Of a DNA stretch of 64,000 nucleotides, positions 1 through 7,843 are shown one piece after another (the stretch's first letter is position 1; each line of letters starts with the position of its first letter). The DNA lies in contig NZ_CP124747.1 in assembly GCF_041860085.1 (NCBI RefSeq), positions 5,355,001 to 5,419,000 on the forward strand. Direction: 5' to 3'. Origin of the DNA: Schlesneria sp. DSM 10557 (GTDB lineage: Bacteria > Planctomycetota > Planctomycetia > Planctomycetales > Planctomycetaceae). The position numbers and the translations under genes were made by a program. A model generated the notes under the pieces. It made no database searches. It was not told where the DNA came from and saw only the letters and a list, made by a program, of their open reading frames with translations.

Positions 1-604
1 GCGACAACTTGACTTACGTCTTGTCGTCACGAAAATGTTAACTTGGGTTTGTCCGCTGGCCACACGTTGACTGATCATGTGAAAGTCTTTCGACTTTCCT
101 GATCGTATTGTCACAAGCCTTAAAGGACTTGTTAGACAAGGTCTTCATACGGCCAGCAACCACATCATACGAACAAAACTGATTCTCAAAATCTCTCCAA
201 CCATGTTTTCAAAGATCTGTTCCCACCGCAGTTGCGTCGCGTTTGTGTTGCGTTCGCGTCGTTGGCGGGAGGGGAATATTAGCGTCGTTTTTCTGAGTGT
301 CAATCAACCGGGGGAAGTTTTTTTGAGAGTTTCCAAGTTTTTTCAAATCGATCGCGGCTGTATACGAAGAAGCCCTGAAAAATAGGGGTTTCTGCTTTCC
401 TGCACCCACGGCGACATCGACGATAAGGTATGAAAATGGGTGGATGTTTTGATGGGTTCGGCGTGGGAGAGGCCGTTCCGACGGTTTTTGTGCCCGGGAG
501 GGAATCCTGTGGAATAAATGCCGGTGAGGCGCGTCTATAGAGCAGAGGGGCACACCCGCTGCCGCGAGAGATAGAGAACCAACTCGAGTGAAAGAAGATT
601 GAGA
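1..604. other. Gene-poor leading stretch with one small hairpin
   Basis: I see no convincing coding region here. Short open frames on both strands lack family resemblance and sensible codon use. A 7-bp perfect hairpin lies at 81-98 (GAAAGTC, loop TTTC, GACTTTC) but has no following T-run, so I do not call it a terminator. The last 50 bases precede a lipoprotein gene and should contain its promoter, although no clean sigma-70 boxes are visible. Confidence 0.5.
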
Positions 605-853
605 ATGAAGAAGACTTCCGTTGCACTGATTCTGAGCCTGTTCGCAGTCGGCTGTGAAAACGCTTCCAAGCCTGCTCCCACCAGCGAACCGCCGACCATG
701 CCGCCACACATGACGGCTCCTGCAGGTGCTCCAACGACTCCTCCCGCAACTCCCGAGAAGACGGAAGAAGCCGCTCCTGCTGATCCAGCTGCTCCTGTCA
801 CCGAACAGCCCAAGGTAGAAGAACCCGCTCCCGCCGAGCCAAAGGCTGAGTAA
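605..853 (+). CDS. Small proline/alanine-rich lipoprotein
   Basis: An 82-residue protein with an N-terminal MKK, a hydrophobic stretch and a lipobox ending FAVGC, so it should be cleaved and lipidated at Cys17. The mature part is low-complexity, rich in Pro, Ala, Glu and Thr, and has no fold I recognise. I prefer the ATG at 605 over an upstream TTG at 599 because it gives a normal signal peptide and sits behind the purine-rich GAAAGAAG. A strong terminator follows at 903, so the gene is probably monocistronic. Small lipoproteins with this composition are common in planctomycetes; the function is unknown. Confidence 0.7.
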   Translation: MKKTSVALILSLFAVGCENASKPAPTSEPPTMPPHMTAPAGAPTTPPATPEKTEEAAPADPAAPVTEQPKVEEPAPAEPKAE

Positions 854-902
854 TGCCTGATGACCAGTGCGCTGGTCATTGGTCTGCCGATCTGATTGAA
901 TG

Positions 903-944
903 AAAGTGGGGATGGAGTCAAACTCGATCCCCACTTTTCGTTTG
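903..944 (+). terminator. Rho-independent terminator after the lipoprotein gene
   Basis: Inverted repeat AAAGTGGGGAT (903-913) with ATCCCCACTTT (927-937), with an inner GAGT/ACTC pairing, followed by TTTTCGTTTG. It lies 50 bases past the lipoprotein stop codon. Confidence 0.85.
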
Positions 945-1040
945 TCTCGGCCAGGATTGGAAACATCGGGACTTGAGGCAGGCTGTTCGGGGCGGCCAGC
1001 AACGCCGCACTCTCATCGCTCATGACTTCCGAGAACCGCT

Positions 1041-2135
1041 GTGTCTTGTGATGGTGAATACAAAAGCGATGTCGAAACGCCGTCGCTTTGCCTGGATCTG
1101 AATCGATTCGAAGAAAATCTTGAGAAGCTTCAGGCTCTGCTCCCTTCCGCCGGGAAGAGCTGGAGGCCTCAGGTGGCGTATCACGGCACTTCCCAACTGG
1201 CTGCGGCGCAATTGCAGGCAGGTGCTGTCGGACTGACCTGCGGCAGCGTTGCAGAAGCGGAGTACTTTGCCTCCTGCGGCTTTCACGATCTGCTGGTCAC
1301 GCAGTCCCCTGTCGGCTCGCAGCGAATTCGAAGAATTGCAGCGCTGTGTGGAACCACTCGTCTGCTGGTGACTTGCGACCACTATGTGCAGGCGCAATCA
1401 CTTTCCGAAGAATGCGCGCGACAGGGGGTGACGTGTCGTGTGCTGGTGGAACTGAATCTCGGATCAGAACGGGCGGGGGTGCGGCCCGGGCGGGACGCGA
1501 TTGAGCTGGGCAAAGGGATCGCTCGGCTTCCCAACTTGCAACTGTGCGGAATCACCGGCTGTGAGAGCTCATCCCCTCGGGAAAGCGATCTCTTGTTGGA
1601 GAGCGGGCAAGTGGGGGCCGCCCTGGGGGTGCTGGCTCACGCCCGTCACATGTTTGTCAAAAATGATCTGCGGTGTGACACCGTGAGTACCAGTGGGACA
1701 GGAGCCTTTCACCGGGTGCTCGCCAGTCCGGCTGTCACGGAAATCCAGGCTGGGAACCTCGTATTAGGAACCGAACGCATTTTTGACGGTGGCAAACCGG
1801 AACCACTGGAGCGGGCGCTGAGCCTGCTGGCGACAGTCGTTGGGCGTCCCTCTTTCGAGCGAGCGGTGCTCGACGTCGGGCGAACCGCCATGGGTGTCGG
1901 GAGCGGGCTTCCTGTTCTTCGCAGAGGAGCCGATGCGCGCGTCCTTTGTGTCAACTCTGATCACCTGGTCGTCGCTTTGGGGCCCGTCTCAGCAGAATGG
2001 AGAATCGGTGATCGAGTCGAGCTGGAAGTCGACGTTCCTCCGCTGACGACCCCGCTTCATCGTCAGATCCTCTGTTTTCGGGGAGAACGCCTGGAAGAGG
2101 TCTGGCCAATTCATCGCCACGGAAACCTGATATGA
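1041..2135 (+). CDS. D-threonine aldolase/D-serine dehydratase-fold protein lacking catalytic residues
   Basis: A 364-residue protein that follows the fold-type III PLP enzymes (D-threonine aldolase, D-serine dehydratase) from end to end: the N-terminal ETPSLCLDL, the GAVGLTCGSVAEAE block, the barrel segments LVELNLGSERAGVRPG and GITGCESS, and a C-terminal beta domain with GDRVELEVDVPP. In active relatives the PLP lysine sits in RPHxKTHK. Here the aligned stretch is RPQVAYHGT (residues 42-50), so Ala46 replaces the lysine. The C-terminal His/Cys or His/Asp metal site (usually NHxC) is also absent. Start is GTG at 1041. A non-catalytic or repurposed member is likely. It is 58 bp upstream of an aldo/keto reductase and may be cotranscribed with it. 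Confidence 0.75.
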   Translation: MSCDGEYKSDVETPSLCLDLNRFEENLEKLQALLPSAGKSWRPQVAYHGTSQLAAAQLQAGAVGLTCGSVAEAEYFASCGFHDLLVTQSPVGSQRIRRIAALCGTTRLLVTCDHYVQAQSLSEECARQGVTCRVLVELNLGSERAGVRPGRDAIELGKGIARLPNLQLCGITGCESSSPRESDLLLESGQVGAALGVLAHARHMFVKNDLRCDTVSTSGTGAFHRVLASPAVTEIQAGNLVLGTERIFDGGKPEPLERALSLLATVVGRPSFERAVLDVGRTAMGVGSGLPVLRRGADARVLCVNSDHLVVALGPVSAEWRIGDRVELEVDVPPLTTPLHRQILCFRGERLEEVWPIHRHGNLI

Positions 2136-2193
2136 TGGCCGCAGGTAACACGACGCCCCACTGGGGTGAACTTTTCAGCGGGAAGGATGGACT

Positions 2194-2958
2194 GTGACGC
2201 GGACATTGGGTCGGACAGGTCTGAGCGTCTCGCCAATCGGTTTTGGCGCCTTCAAGATCGGTCGCAATCAGGGAGTGAAGTACCCGACGCCCTACGAGCT
2301 TCCTGACGAAAAGGAGGTCTCTCGCCTGTTGAACGCCGTCCTCGATCTGGGTTGCACGCTCATTGATACCGCCCCTGCCTATGGACTGAGTGAGGCGCGT
2401 ATCGGTGACGCCATCGGGCATCGTCGCGGAGAGTTTATTCTGTCCACGAAAGTGGGCGAAACATTCGCCGACGGCGTAAGTACTTACGACTTTTCAGAGA
2501 GGGGCATTCGCACCAGTATCGAACGCAGTCTGCGCAAGCTGCGGACGGACTTTCTTGACGTCGTACTGATCCACTCGTCAGGGGATGATCTTCAGATCCT
2601 TCGTGAGACGCCCGCAGTGGAACTGCTGCAGCAGTTCAAGGACCGTGGAGTGGTCGGAGCCATCGGGATGTCCGGGAAGACCGTCGAAGGAGCCAGGCAG
2701 GCGCTCAACTGGGCGGACGTCCTGATGGTCGAATTCAACCTCAACGACACCACCCATGCGGAAGTTATTCAGGCGGCGTCTGATCGTGATGTGGCGATCT
2801 TTGTGAAGAAGGGCCTCGCCTCAGGCAAGCTCGCTGCCGAAGACTCAATCCGGTTTGTACTGGGACAATCGGGAGTCACCAGCCTGATCCTGGGGGGACT
2901 CAACCTGGATCATTTTCGAGAGAACTGGCGCGTAGGGCTGGAGTCGCGGCGCCCATGA
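2194..2958 (+). CDS. Aldo/keto reductase family oxidoreductase
   Basis: A 254-residue NAD(P)H-dependent reductase of the aldo/keto reductase TIM-barrel family. It opens with RTLGRTGLSVSPIGFGA and keeps the full tetrad: Asp58 and Tyr63 in LIDTAPAYGLSE, Lys86 in STKVGE and His127 in VVLIHSS. It is shorter than typical members (about 300 residues) because the C-terminal loop is abbreviated. GTG at 2194 is the best start, preceded by GGAAGGA at 2181. The substrate cannot be told from sequence. It follows the aldolase-fold pseudoenzyme closely, but no pathway link is evident. Confidence 0.85.
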   Translation: MTRTLGRTGLSVSPIGFGAFKIGRNQGVKYPTPYELPDEKEVSRLLNAVLDLGCTLIDTAPAYGLSEARIGDAIGHRRGEFILSTKVGETFADGVSTYDFSERGIRTSIERSLRKLRTDFLDVVLIHSSGDDLQILRETPAVELLQQFKDRGVVGAIGMSGKTVEGARQALNWADVLMVEFNLNDTTHAEVIQAASDRDVAIFVKKGLASGKLAAEDSIRFVLGQSGVTSLILGGLNLDHFRENWRVGLESRRP

Positions 2959-3046
2959 ATTCGGGGTGACAGCTGCGGCCGTCATGGCTCGCAAGCGTGA
3001 TGACTTGCGAGTTCGGACCCTCTTCGGAATCGCTCACGGGACAAGT

Positions 3047-3187
3047 TCAGGGGGCGATTTTCCAGCCGTATCTGCCGAGTTCAATGACAAGCATGACCAC
3101 GCCCATGATCAGTGCAGCCAGAGACACGAATAGAAGCGAAACGTAGATATCCGGAGCAGGAGCGTTGTCAGTGTTGCGTGGTGCCAT
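3047..3187 (-). CDS. 46-residue single-pass membrane protein
   Basis: A small frame of 46 residues reading MAPRNTDNAPAPD and then one hydrophobic segment (about residues 15-36, YVSLLFVSLAALIMGVVMLV), ending ELGRYGWKIAP. It is the last gene of a minus-strand trio, 47 bp after the coiled-coil protein at 3235-4089. The clear N-cytoplasmic/TM layout and good codon use suggest it is real. It could be a small subunit associating with the two upstream membrane proteins; that is inference from position only. Confidence 0.6.
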   Translation of the reverse strand: MAPRNTDNAPAPDIYVSLLFVSLAALIMGVVMLVIELGRYGWKIAP

Positions 3188-3234
3188 GGAATTTGAACCT
3201 TCGTGATCCAGTGATGCTCGATGAATCTCGTTTG

Positions 3235-4089
3235 TTACAGCTTGGTGGTAACGGTGTCGCCTACGCTGATGGTCATGTTCTTCTGGCGGGAATTCGAGAC
3301 GATATAACCGACAGCACGATCTGCCTGAACCAGCGTCAAGCGGATGACAGCGACGTACTTGTCACCACGGAAGACGGTCAGAGTGTGTCCGACGACCAGT
3401 CCATCATCCGATCCCACCGAGATCTGCACCAGTTCCCGTGAGCTTCGTTCGGCCTTGCGAACTTCGGTGACAACGCCTTCAACAGGTGGAGGTGGCGTTG
3501 TTTCGACGATCATCTGCTTGGGATCGGTCGTCAGCTCTTTGGAGGCGAGATACCCCTTCATGACCCGAGTGTCGTTCAGGAGCTGTTCGTATTTTTCGCT
3601 CACCTGCTGAAGCTGGATATCGAGAGCGAATCGCTTGTCTTCGGTCTCGTTTCGTTCTTTGACAAGCTCTTCGCGGGAAGCGAACAATTCGCTGTTCTTC
3701 GCTCGCTGCAGGTCGGCTTCTTTCTTTCGCTCGATCGCTTCAGCACTGGCCAGGGCGGCCAGGTCACGCTGCTGGTCGAGATCCTTCCGCAGTTGTTTGT
3801 TATCCGAATCCAGAGCCGTGACCTGAGCGGTCAGAGCGGTGTTCTGGCCGAGGAATTTCTGATTCTCGTCGGTCAGACGAGCGATCTTTTCTGCCGTGTC
3901 CGCACGTTCTTTATCGAACTCGGTCTGCATGTTGGCTGCTTTGGACTTCTGCTCGTTCAGTGCGGCAGTCGCCTTCTTTTCTGCGGCACGCCAGTTGGTC
4001 TGAGACGTAGACACCGCCACCGCGAATGCCATGAACATCACGCTCAGGACAAGATGCAGCACGACCAGAATTTTACCGACAGTTGTCAT
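3235..4089 (-). CDS. Membrane-anchored coiled-coil protein with C-terminal beta domain
   Basis: A 284-residue protein. Residues 1-28 form an N-terminal transmembrane anchor (MTTVGKILVVLHLVLSVMF). Residues about 33-175 are a long Glu/Lys/Gln-rich coiled coil. After a proline hinge (TTPPPPVEG) the last 80 residues look like a small beta-rich domain (SVGSDDGLVVGHTLTVFRG, IVSNSRQKNMTISVGDTV), similar in layout to MreC-type domains. The N-terminus closely resembles that of the upstream gene product (both read T-V/I-GKILVV), so the two are probably ancient paralogues. Role unknown; a periplasmic scaffold is a guess from architecture. Confidence 0.75.
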   Translation of the reverse strand: MTTVGKILVVLHLVLSVMFMAFAVAVSTSQTNWRAAEKKATAALNEQKSKAANMQTEFDKERADTAEKIARLTDENQKFLGQNTALTAQVTALDSDNKQLRKDLDQQRDLAALASAEAIERKKEADLQRAKNSELFASREELVKERNETEDKRFALDIQLQQVSEKYEQLLNDTRVMKGYLASKELTTDPKQMIVETTPPPPVEGVVTEVRKAERSSRELVQISVGSDDGLVVGHTLTVFRGDKYVAVIRLTLVQADRAVGYIVSNSRQKNMTISVGDTVTTKL

Positions 4090-4161
4090 TGTTCTGCCTT
4101 ACCGATTTAGTTACGCGAAGTACCAAGCTCGTGTTTCGCTCATCGTGGATTCGGTGGAATC

Positions 4162-4845
4162 TTACGATCCGTAGTCTGAAGTCTCTTCACCCAACTGCGC
4201 TTTGAGCAGATTCTGTCGGCGTTGCAGCCGCGCACGATTCTCTTCCAGTCCGGTCAGTTCGTCTTCCAGGGCTTTGAGTTGTTCCGTAGCCGAGAATTTG
4301 TCGTTTCTCAGGATCTCTAACTGGTTGGCCCGGCGGTAGCTTTCTTCCCGGCGATCCTGAGCCAGTCTCATCACGTCCTGCGTTTCCAGGGTCTTTTCCG
4401 AGAAGCGGTCGCCCACTTCTTTGAGGGCTGCAATCAGCTGCTGGATGTGGGCTTCATACGTCTTCAATCGCATCTGAACTCCCGCGTCGTCCTCAGGAAT
4501 CGACTTCTTAACCAGTTCCAGAAACTCGGTGAGCGGCTGGACTTGAGGGGAAAGTTCCTGCAGTTTCTTGTTTGCGTCGTCAGCCAATCGCTTGCGGGCG
4601 TTCAGGACAACTTCCGCGATGATGGGTGTCTTCGGGGGGATTTCGCTGTCGCTTCTTCGGTGACGTACCGAGTACATCGTTTTTTCGCCCGCCTCGGCGT
4701 TGAAAACGAATTCTTTCTGCAGGTCCGCCGACCGCATTTCCCCTTTCCAGTCGGGGCCGCTGTAGGTCAATGCCAGCACGAAAGCCAGAAAGCCCAAGCT
4801 GGATGCGGTTACGAAAACCACCAGAATCTTGCCAATGGTATTCAT
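4162..4845 (-). CDS. Membrane-anchored coiled-coil protein, paralogue of its neighbour
   Basis: A 227-residue protein starting MNTIGKILVVFVTASSLGFLAF, a single TM anchor like the next gene, followed by a periplasmic region and a coiled coil at about residues 150-215 (EQLKALEDELTGLEENRARLQRR). It lacks the C-terminal beta domain of its neighbour. It is the first gene of a minus-strand trio with a 72-bp gap to the second. I know no characterised homologue; planctomycete genomes carry similar uncharacterised proteins. Confidence 0.7.
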   Translation of the reverse strand: MNTIGKILVVFVTASSLGFLAFVLALTYSGPDWKGEMRSADLQKEFVFNAEAGEKTMYSVRHRRSDSEIPPKTPIIAEVVLNARKRLADDANKKLQELSPQVQPLTEFLELVKKSIPEDDAGVQMRLKTYEAHIQQLIAALKEVGDRFSEKTLETQDVMRLAQDRREESYRRANQLEILRNDKFSATEQLKALEDELTGLEENRARLQRRQNLLKAQLGEETSDYGS

Positions 4846-5251
4846 GCGGGGCCTTCTGCCAAAATCGAAAGAACTCAGGCAATACGAACCGGGAAACTGC
4901 GAACTGCAATTCTCCCCAACTTTAACGGTTGGAGAATCTTACAGGTCTCGAAAAATCAAAGTCAACAAGAATGTCGGGGGTCGGAAGCTGCCTGGTCATT
5001 CACCTGATCCGCGCCGATTTACCCAACAAAAGATGATCCTTCTGTTGTTCGGCAATCGTAGAAACCGTCTTCAGATCGAATTCCCTGAAGGAATGAAGGG
5101 GAACAAAAGAGCCGTCACGCTTCCCGCCTGTAGCGATTAAGCCGGTTCACCTGAAGCGGGTTCCGTCTCAATCCGCTTCCAGAGGCAAGTCGCCGTCTTG
5201 TTGCTGGAGTCAGTCAGAGATGAGTCAGAGGTGTCAGAGATGAGGTGGATC
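4846..5251 (-). other. Intergenic region after the flhB-like gene
   Basis: About 400 bases between the stop of the flhB-like gene and the start of the coiled-coil trio. I looked here for the missing C-terminal half of FlhB (an NPTH motif) on the minus strand and found none. It should hold the promoter of the trio; no clear boxes seen. Confidence 0.5.
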
Positions 5252-5971
5252 TCAGGCGGCGGAACGGCGTTGCTTCATCCGCGGGTCAACCTCTTCCTCC
5301 TGTTGCTCACGCCGACGTTCTTCCGGTGTCATCATCAAGCGTTTCTCGCGGCGCCAGTAGCGGATTCCATAGTCCACCAAACCGACGAAAAGCAGAATCG
5401 TCGACAGTTGGATAAAGAGTTCTCCCAGCATCCGGACAGAATGCACCAGCATCGACGATGGCTCTCCTTGTCCGAGCGACAGGATCAACGGCATCTGGCG
5501 TCGCATGTAAAGCCACAAGGCGAACCCCAGTGCAACGGTACGGACGAGACTGATGATGAATTCTGTGGCTCGCTCTCCCTTTGTCAAACTTTGAAGTCGC
5601 CAGCGGGGAACCAACGCGGCGGGGCTCCACATCCACCCGGTCTGCATCCAGTTGGCCGCCAATCCCGCCCCCACGAGCGCGGCGAAGAAAGGGATCAGCA
5701 ACATTAACGCAGTACGTCCCGCGTTGCTCGTGGCCAGTTCGAGTGAGGAACTCGCATTCACTTGAGGAACCGTGATCAGCATCTTCTTAACGTAACCGGC
5801 AACGATCGCTGTCGCGGCGGGTGCGAAGGCCCACAGCAACAGGCTGGCGACAAGAAGTAAGGCGGACGCGGTCAGTTCCGGGCTGCGAGCGACATCGCCT
5901 TGCTGGCGGGCTTCGCGGCGACGTTTTTCCGTCGGCGGCAGCGAGCGGTCAGAATGGCCATCATCCATCAT
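5252..5971 (-). CDS. Truncated FlhB-like export-gate protein
   Basis: About 239 residues that match the N-terminal half of FlhB/YscU, the switch protein of flagellar and type III secretion export gates. It begins DRSLPPTEKRRREARQQGDVARS, has four hydrophobic segments, and ends with a linker (RREKRLMMTPEERRREQQEEEVDPRMKQRR) that corresponds to the FlhB linker MSKQEVKEExKExEGDPxIKxRxR. It then stops, so the cytoplasmic autocleavage domain with NPTH is missing (full FlhB is about 350-380 residues). ATG at 5971 is preferred; a TTG at 5980 is possible. No other flagellar gene is nearby. It could be a two-piece FlhB or a remnant. Confidence 0.75.
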   Translation of the reverse strand: MMDDGHSDRSLPPTEKRRREARQQGDVARSPELTASALLLVASLLLWAFAPAATAIVAGYVKKMLITVPQVNASSSLELATSNAGRTALMLLIPFFAALVGAGLAANWMQTGWMWSPAALVPRWRLQSLTKGERATEFIISLVRTVALGFALWLYMRRQMPLILSLGQGEPSSMLVHSVRMLGELFIQLSTILLFVGLVDYGIRYWRREKRLMMTPEERRREQQEEEVDPRMKQRRSAA

Positions 5972-6089
5972 GGCTCTCAAACCTGGTTAATACGCGATAT
6001 CAGGTGGGCGCTAACAAGTGCCCTGCGGCATCGAACTTCCTGCGATGCTGTACAAGCCGGCGGGATATTCCCGTGCCAGCTTTTGGAGG

Positions 6090-6479
6090 TCAACAGCTTT
6101 TGAAGGCCTTGGAAACGTCGATCGTGTAACCGGTCATAAAAGCCTGTTCGAATGTGAATGCATCGACGAAGTCACTGAACCGGTCATTCTCGGTCTTTTT
6201 CATCTCGCCCAGTTCGATCAACTCGAACACCATCCGTCCGACATCGGCGGTGCAGTTGAGCCCCCATGAGCGAAGGACGACAGGAGCCATCATGCCATAA
6301 CGGCGTTGGCCCAGAATCTTGACTCCCTCGAGCAATTCGCGAGGCAGAATGTGTCCGCCGGTTTCGCTCTGCTGGTCTCGACCGTACGCTTCTTGAGCGA
6401 CAGCAAGTGCATCATTGATGAACAGGTAGGCCTGTGGATGAAACAGGAGCTGTGAGCGAGGCAACTTAGTGAGGGGCAT
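6090..6479 (-). CDS. Minf_1886 family protein
   Basis: A 129-residue soluble protein with the family pattern: LLFHPQAYLFINDAL near the start, GGHILPRELLEGVKILGQRRYG in the middle, VVLRSWGLNCTADVGRMVFELIELGEM, and DAFTFEQAF near the end. These proteins are widespread in Planctomycetes and Verrucomicrobia and have no known function. It lies downstream of the yhaM-like gene on the same strand but a hairpin at 6631 separates them. Confidence 0.75.
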   Translation of the reverse strand: MPLTKLPRSQLLFHPQAYLFINDALAVAQEAYGRDQQSETGGHILPRELLEGVKILGQRRYGMMAPVVLRSWGLNCTADVGRMVFELIELGEMKKTENDRFSDFVDAFTFEQAFMTGYTIDVSKAFKSC

Positions 6480-6630
6480 CGTTTATTCGTCGAATCGTCT
6501 TGAGGAACCCAACGGTCAATCCATCGCGATCTAATCGGCTCGTCCTGGATGAATCCCGACTATACAACAGTTACTTGTTCTCGTAAAAGCCTTCCCGCAA
6601 ACCGACACTTCGCAAACCGAAGGTTTGGGA

Positions 6631-6657
6631 AATTGATTCTTGCAAGTGGAATCAATT
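6631..6657 (-). terminator. Candidate terminator after the YhaM-like gene
   Basis: Perfect 9-bp inverted repeat AATTGATTC (6631-6639) / GAATCAATT (6649-6657). Read on the minus strand it is followed by TTTCCC, 30 bases past the upstream stop codon. The T-run is short, so strength is uncertain. Confidence 0.45.
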
Positions 6658-6685
6658 GAATGACTTGCGGGTTCTGAACTCTTGT

Positions 6686-7657
6686 TCAAATTCGCTTGAT
6701 TCCCTTGAAAATCTTACGATCCAGTCGCGGAATGAACAGTGTCCAATGCGAGCTGCCGTTCGGATCGTCTTGAATCGCTCTGGTAAACTCGTGCAATTTG
6801 GCATCCAGATTATCAATGACATGCAGCAGGATCGCCTCTGGTGTCATCGGCAACCGCGGGCTTCCAAATTCATACGAACCATGGTGACTCAGAATCATAT
6901 GCTTCAATCGCCATTCCAGTTCCTGCGGGAATGGTTCGTTGGTCAGCTCAACCACCTTAAGGATCTTTGCGGTCAACATCTCGACACCGATCATGAGGTG
7001 CCCCAGCAGCTGACCTTCATCCGTGTAGCTGAAACCGGCAGCGCACGAAAGCTCACGCGTTTTGCCAATGTCGTGCAGGAAGACCCCCGCCTGTAACAGT
7101 TCCAGATCAATGTCTGGATAAACTTCGCACATCTTCTCGGCTGATTTCAGCAGCGTGACCACGTGTTCCACCAGTCCACCGGCGTACGCGTGATGGGCCT
7201 TCACACCGGCGGGTGTCTCGGCCAGTGCCTGCATAATCGTTTCATCGACCAGGAAAAATTCCATCAATGTTCGCAGATGGAAGTTTTCGAAGCCTAAGAG
7301 CGTCGTCCGCAACTGTTCCAGCAGCTGTTCGACCTTCACAGAGGACATTTTTTCAAAGTCCACCGGATCGACAAGGCTCGCAGAAACGGGATCGCAGTGA
7401 GTCAGAATGAGTTGCAGGATCCCCTGGAAGAGCTGGACTTTTCCCCGCACGCGAACGTAGGCACCAGTTTGAATTTCGGAACAGGAATCTTCCGAGACGT
7501 TCCACATCCGGCCATTGATCATCCCCGATTTGTCACGGAGATCGACGGACAAGTACAGTGCTGCGTTACGGTTAGCTCGAAGTTGCTTGTCGGACACAAG
7601 ATAGACTTCGTCCACGATTTCGCCGTCATTAAGATCAGTTACAAACCGGCGAGACAT
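6686..7657 (-). CDS. YhaM-like 3'-5' exoribonuclease (OB fold plus HD domain)
   Basis: A 323-residue protein. Residues about 10-100 form an OB-fold nucleic-acid-binding domain (ALYLSVDLRDKSGMINGRMW). The rest is an HD metal-dependent phosphohydrolase domain with HHAYAGGLVEHV, the HD pair in VFLHDIGKTREL, and downstream His residues in LKHMILSHHGSYEFG and HVIDNLDAK. This domain order and length match Bacillus YhaM, which trims RNA and single-stranded DNA 3' ends. It starts divergently from the HEAT-repeat gene with 186 bp between the starts. Confidence 0.85.
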   Translation of the reverse strand: MSRRFVTDLNDGEIVDEVYLVSDKQLRANRNAALYLSVDLRDKSGMINGRMWNVSEDSCSEIQTGAYVRVRGKVQLFQGILQLILTHCDPVSASLVDPVDFEKMSSVKVEQLLEQLRTTLLGFENFHLRTLMEFFLVDETIMQALAETPAGVKAHHAYAGGLVEHVVTLLKSAEKMCEVYPDIDLELLQAGVFLHDIGKTRELSCAAGFSYTDEGQLLGHLMIGVEMLTAKILKVVELTNEPFPQELEWRLKHMILSHHGSYEFGSPRLPMTPEAILLHVIDNLDAKLHEFTRAIQDDPNGSSHWTLFIPRLDRKIFKGIKRI

Positions 7658-7750
7658 AACGGAAGGTCCATTCTGGGCGGGGGCGACAATCGAGCGGGAT
7701 TGGAATTCTAGGCCCGTCTGTCAGACCTCACAAGTAACCGACCTGACAGC

Positions 7751-7780
7751 CTGACACTTTCGCGTGCTTCAAATTATAAT
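7751..7780 (+). promoter_or_regulatory. Sigma-70-like promoter for the HEAT-repeat gene
   Basis: A -35-like CTGACA at 7751-7756, an 18-bp spacer and a perfect TATAAT at 7775-7780, 64 bases before the start codon at 7844. This is one of the few near-consensus promoters in the window. Confidence 0.6.
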
Positions 7781-7843
7781 GCGGCTGACCTTTCAGTCTT
7801 CCCGCCGCAACCGAGGCGGCCGCCGCTCACCATCGGAAATGTT

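Noticed and set aside
81-98. Perfect 7-bp hairpin as a terminator
   Set aside because: No T-run follows and no gene ends upstream within the window.
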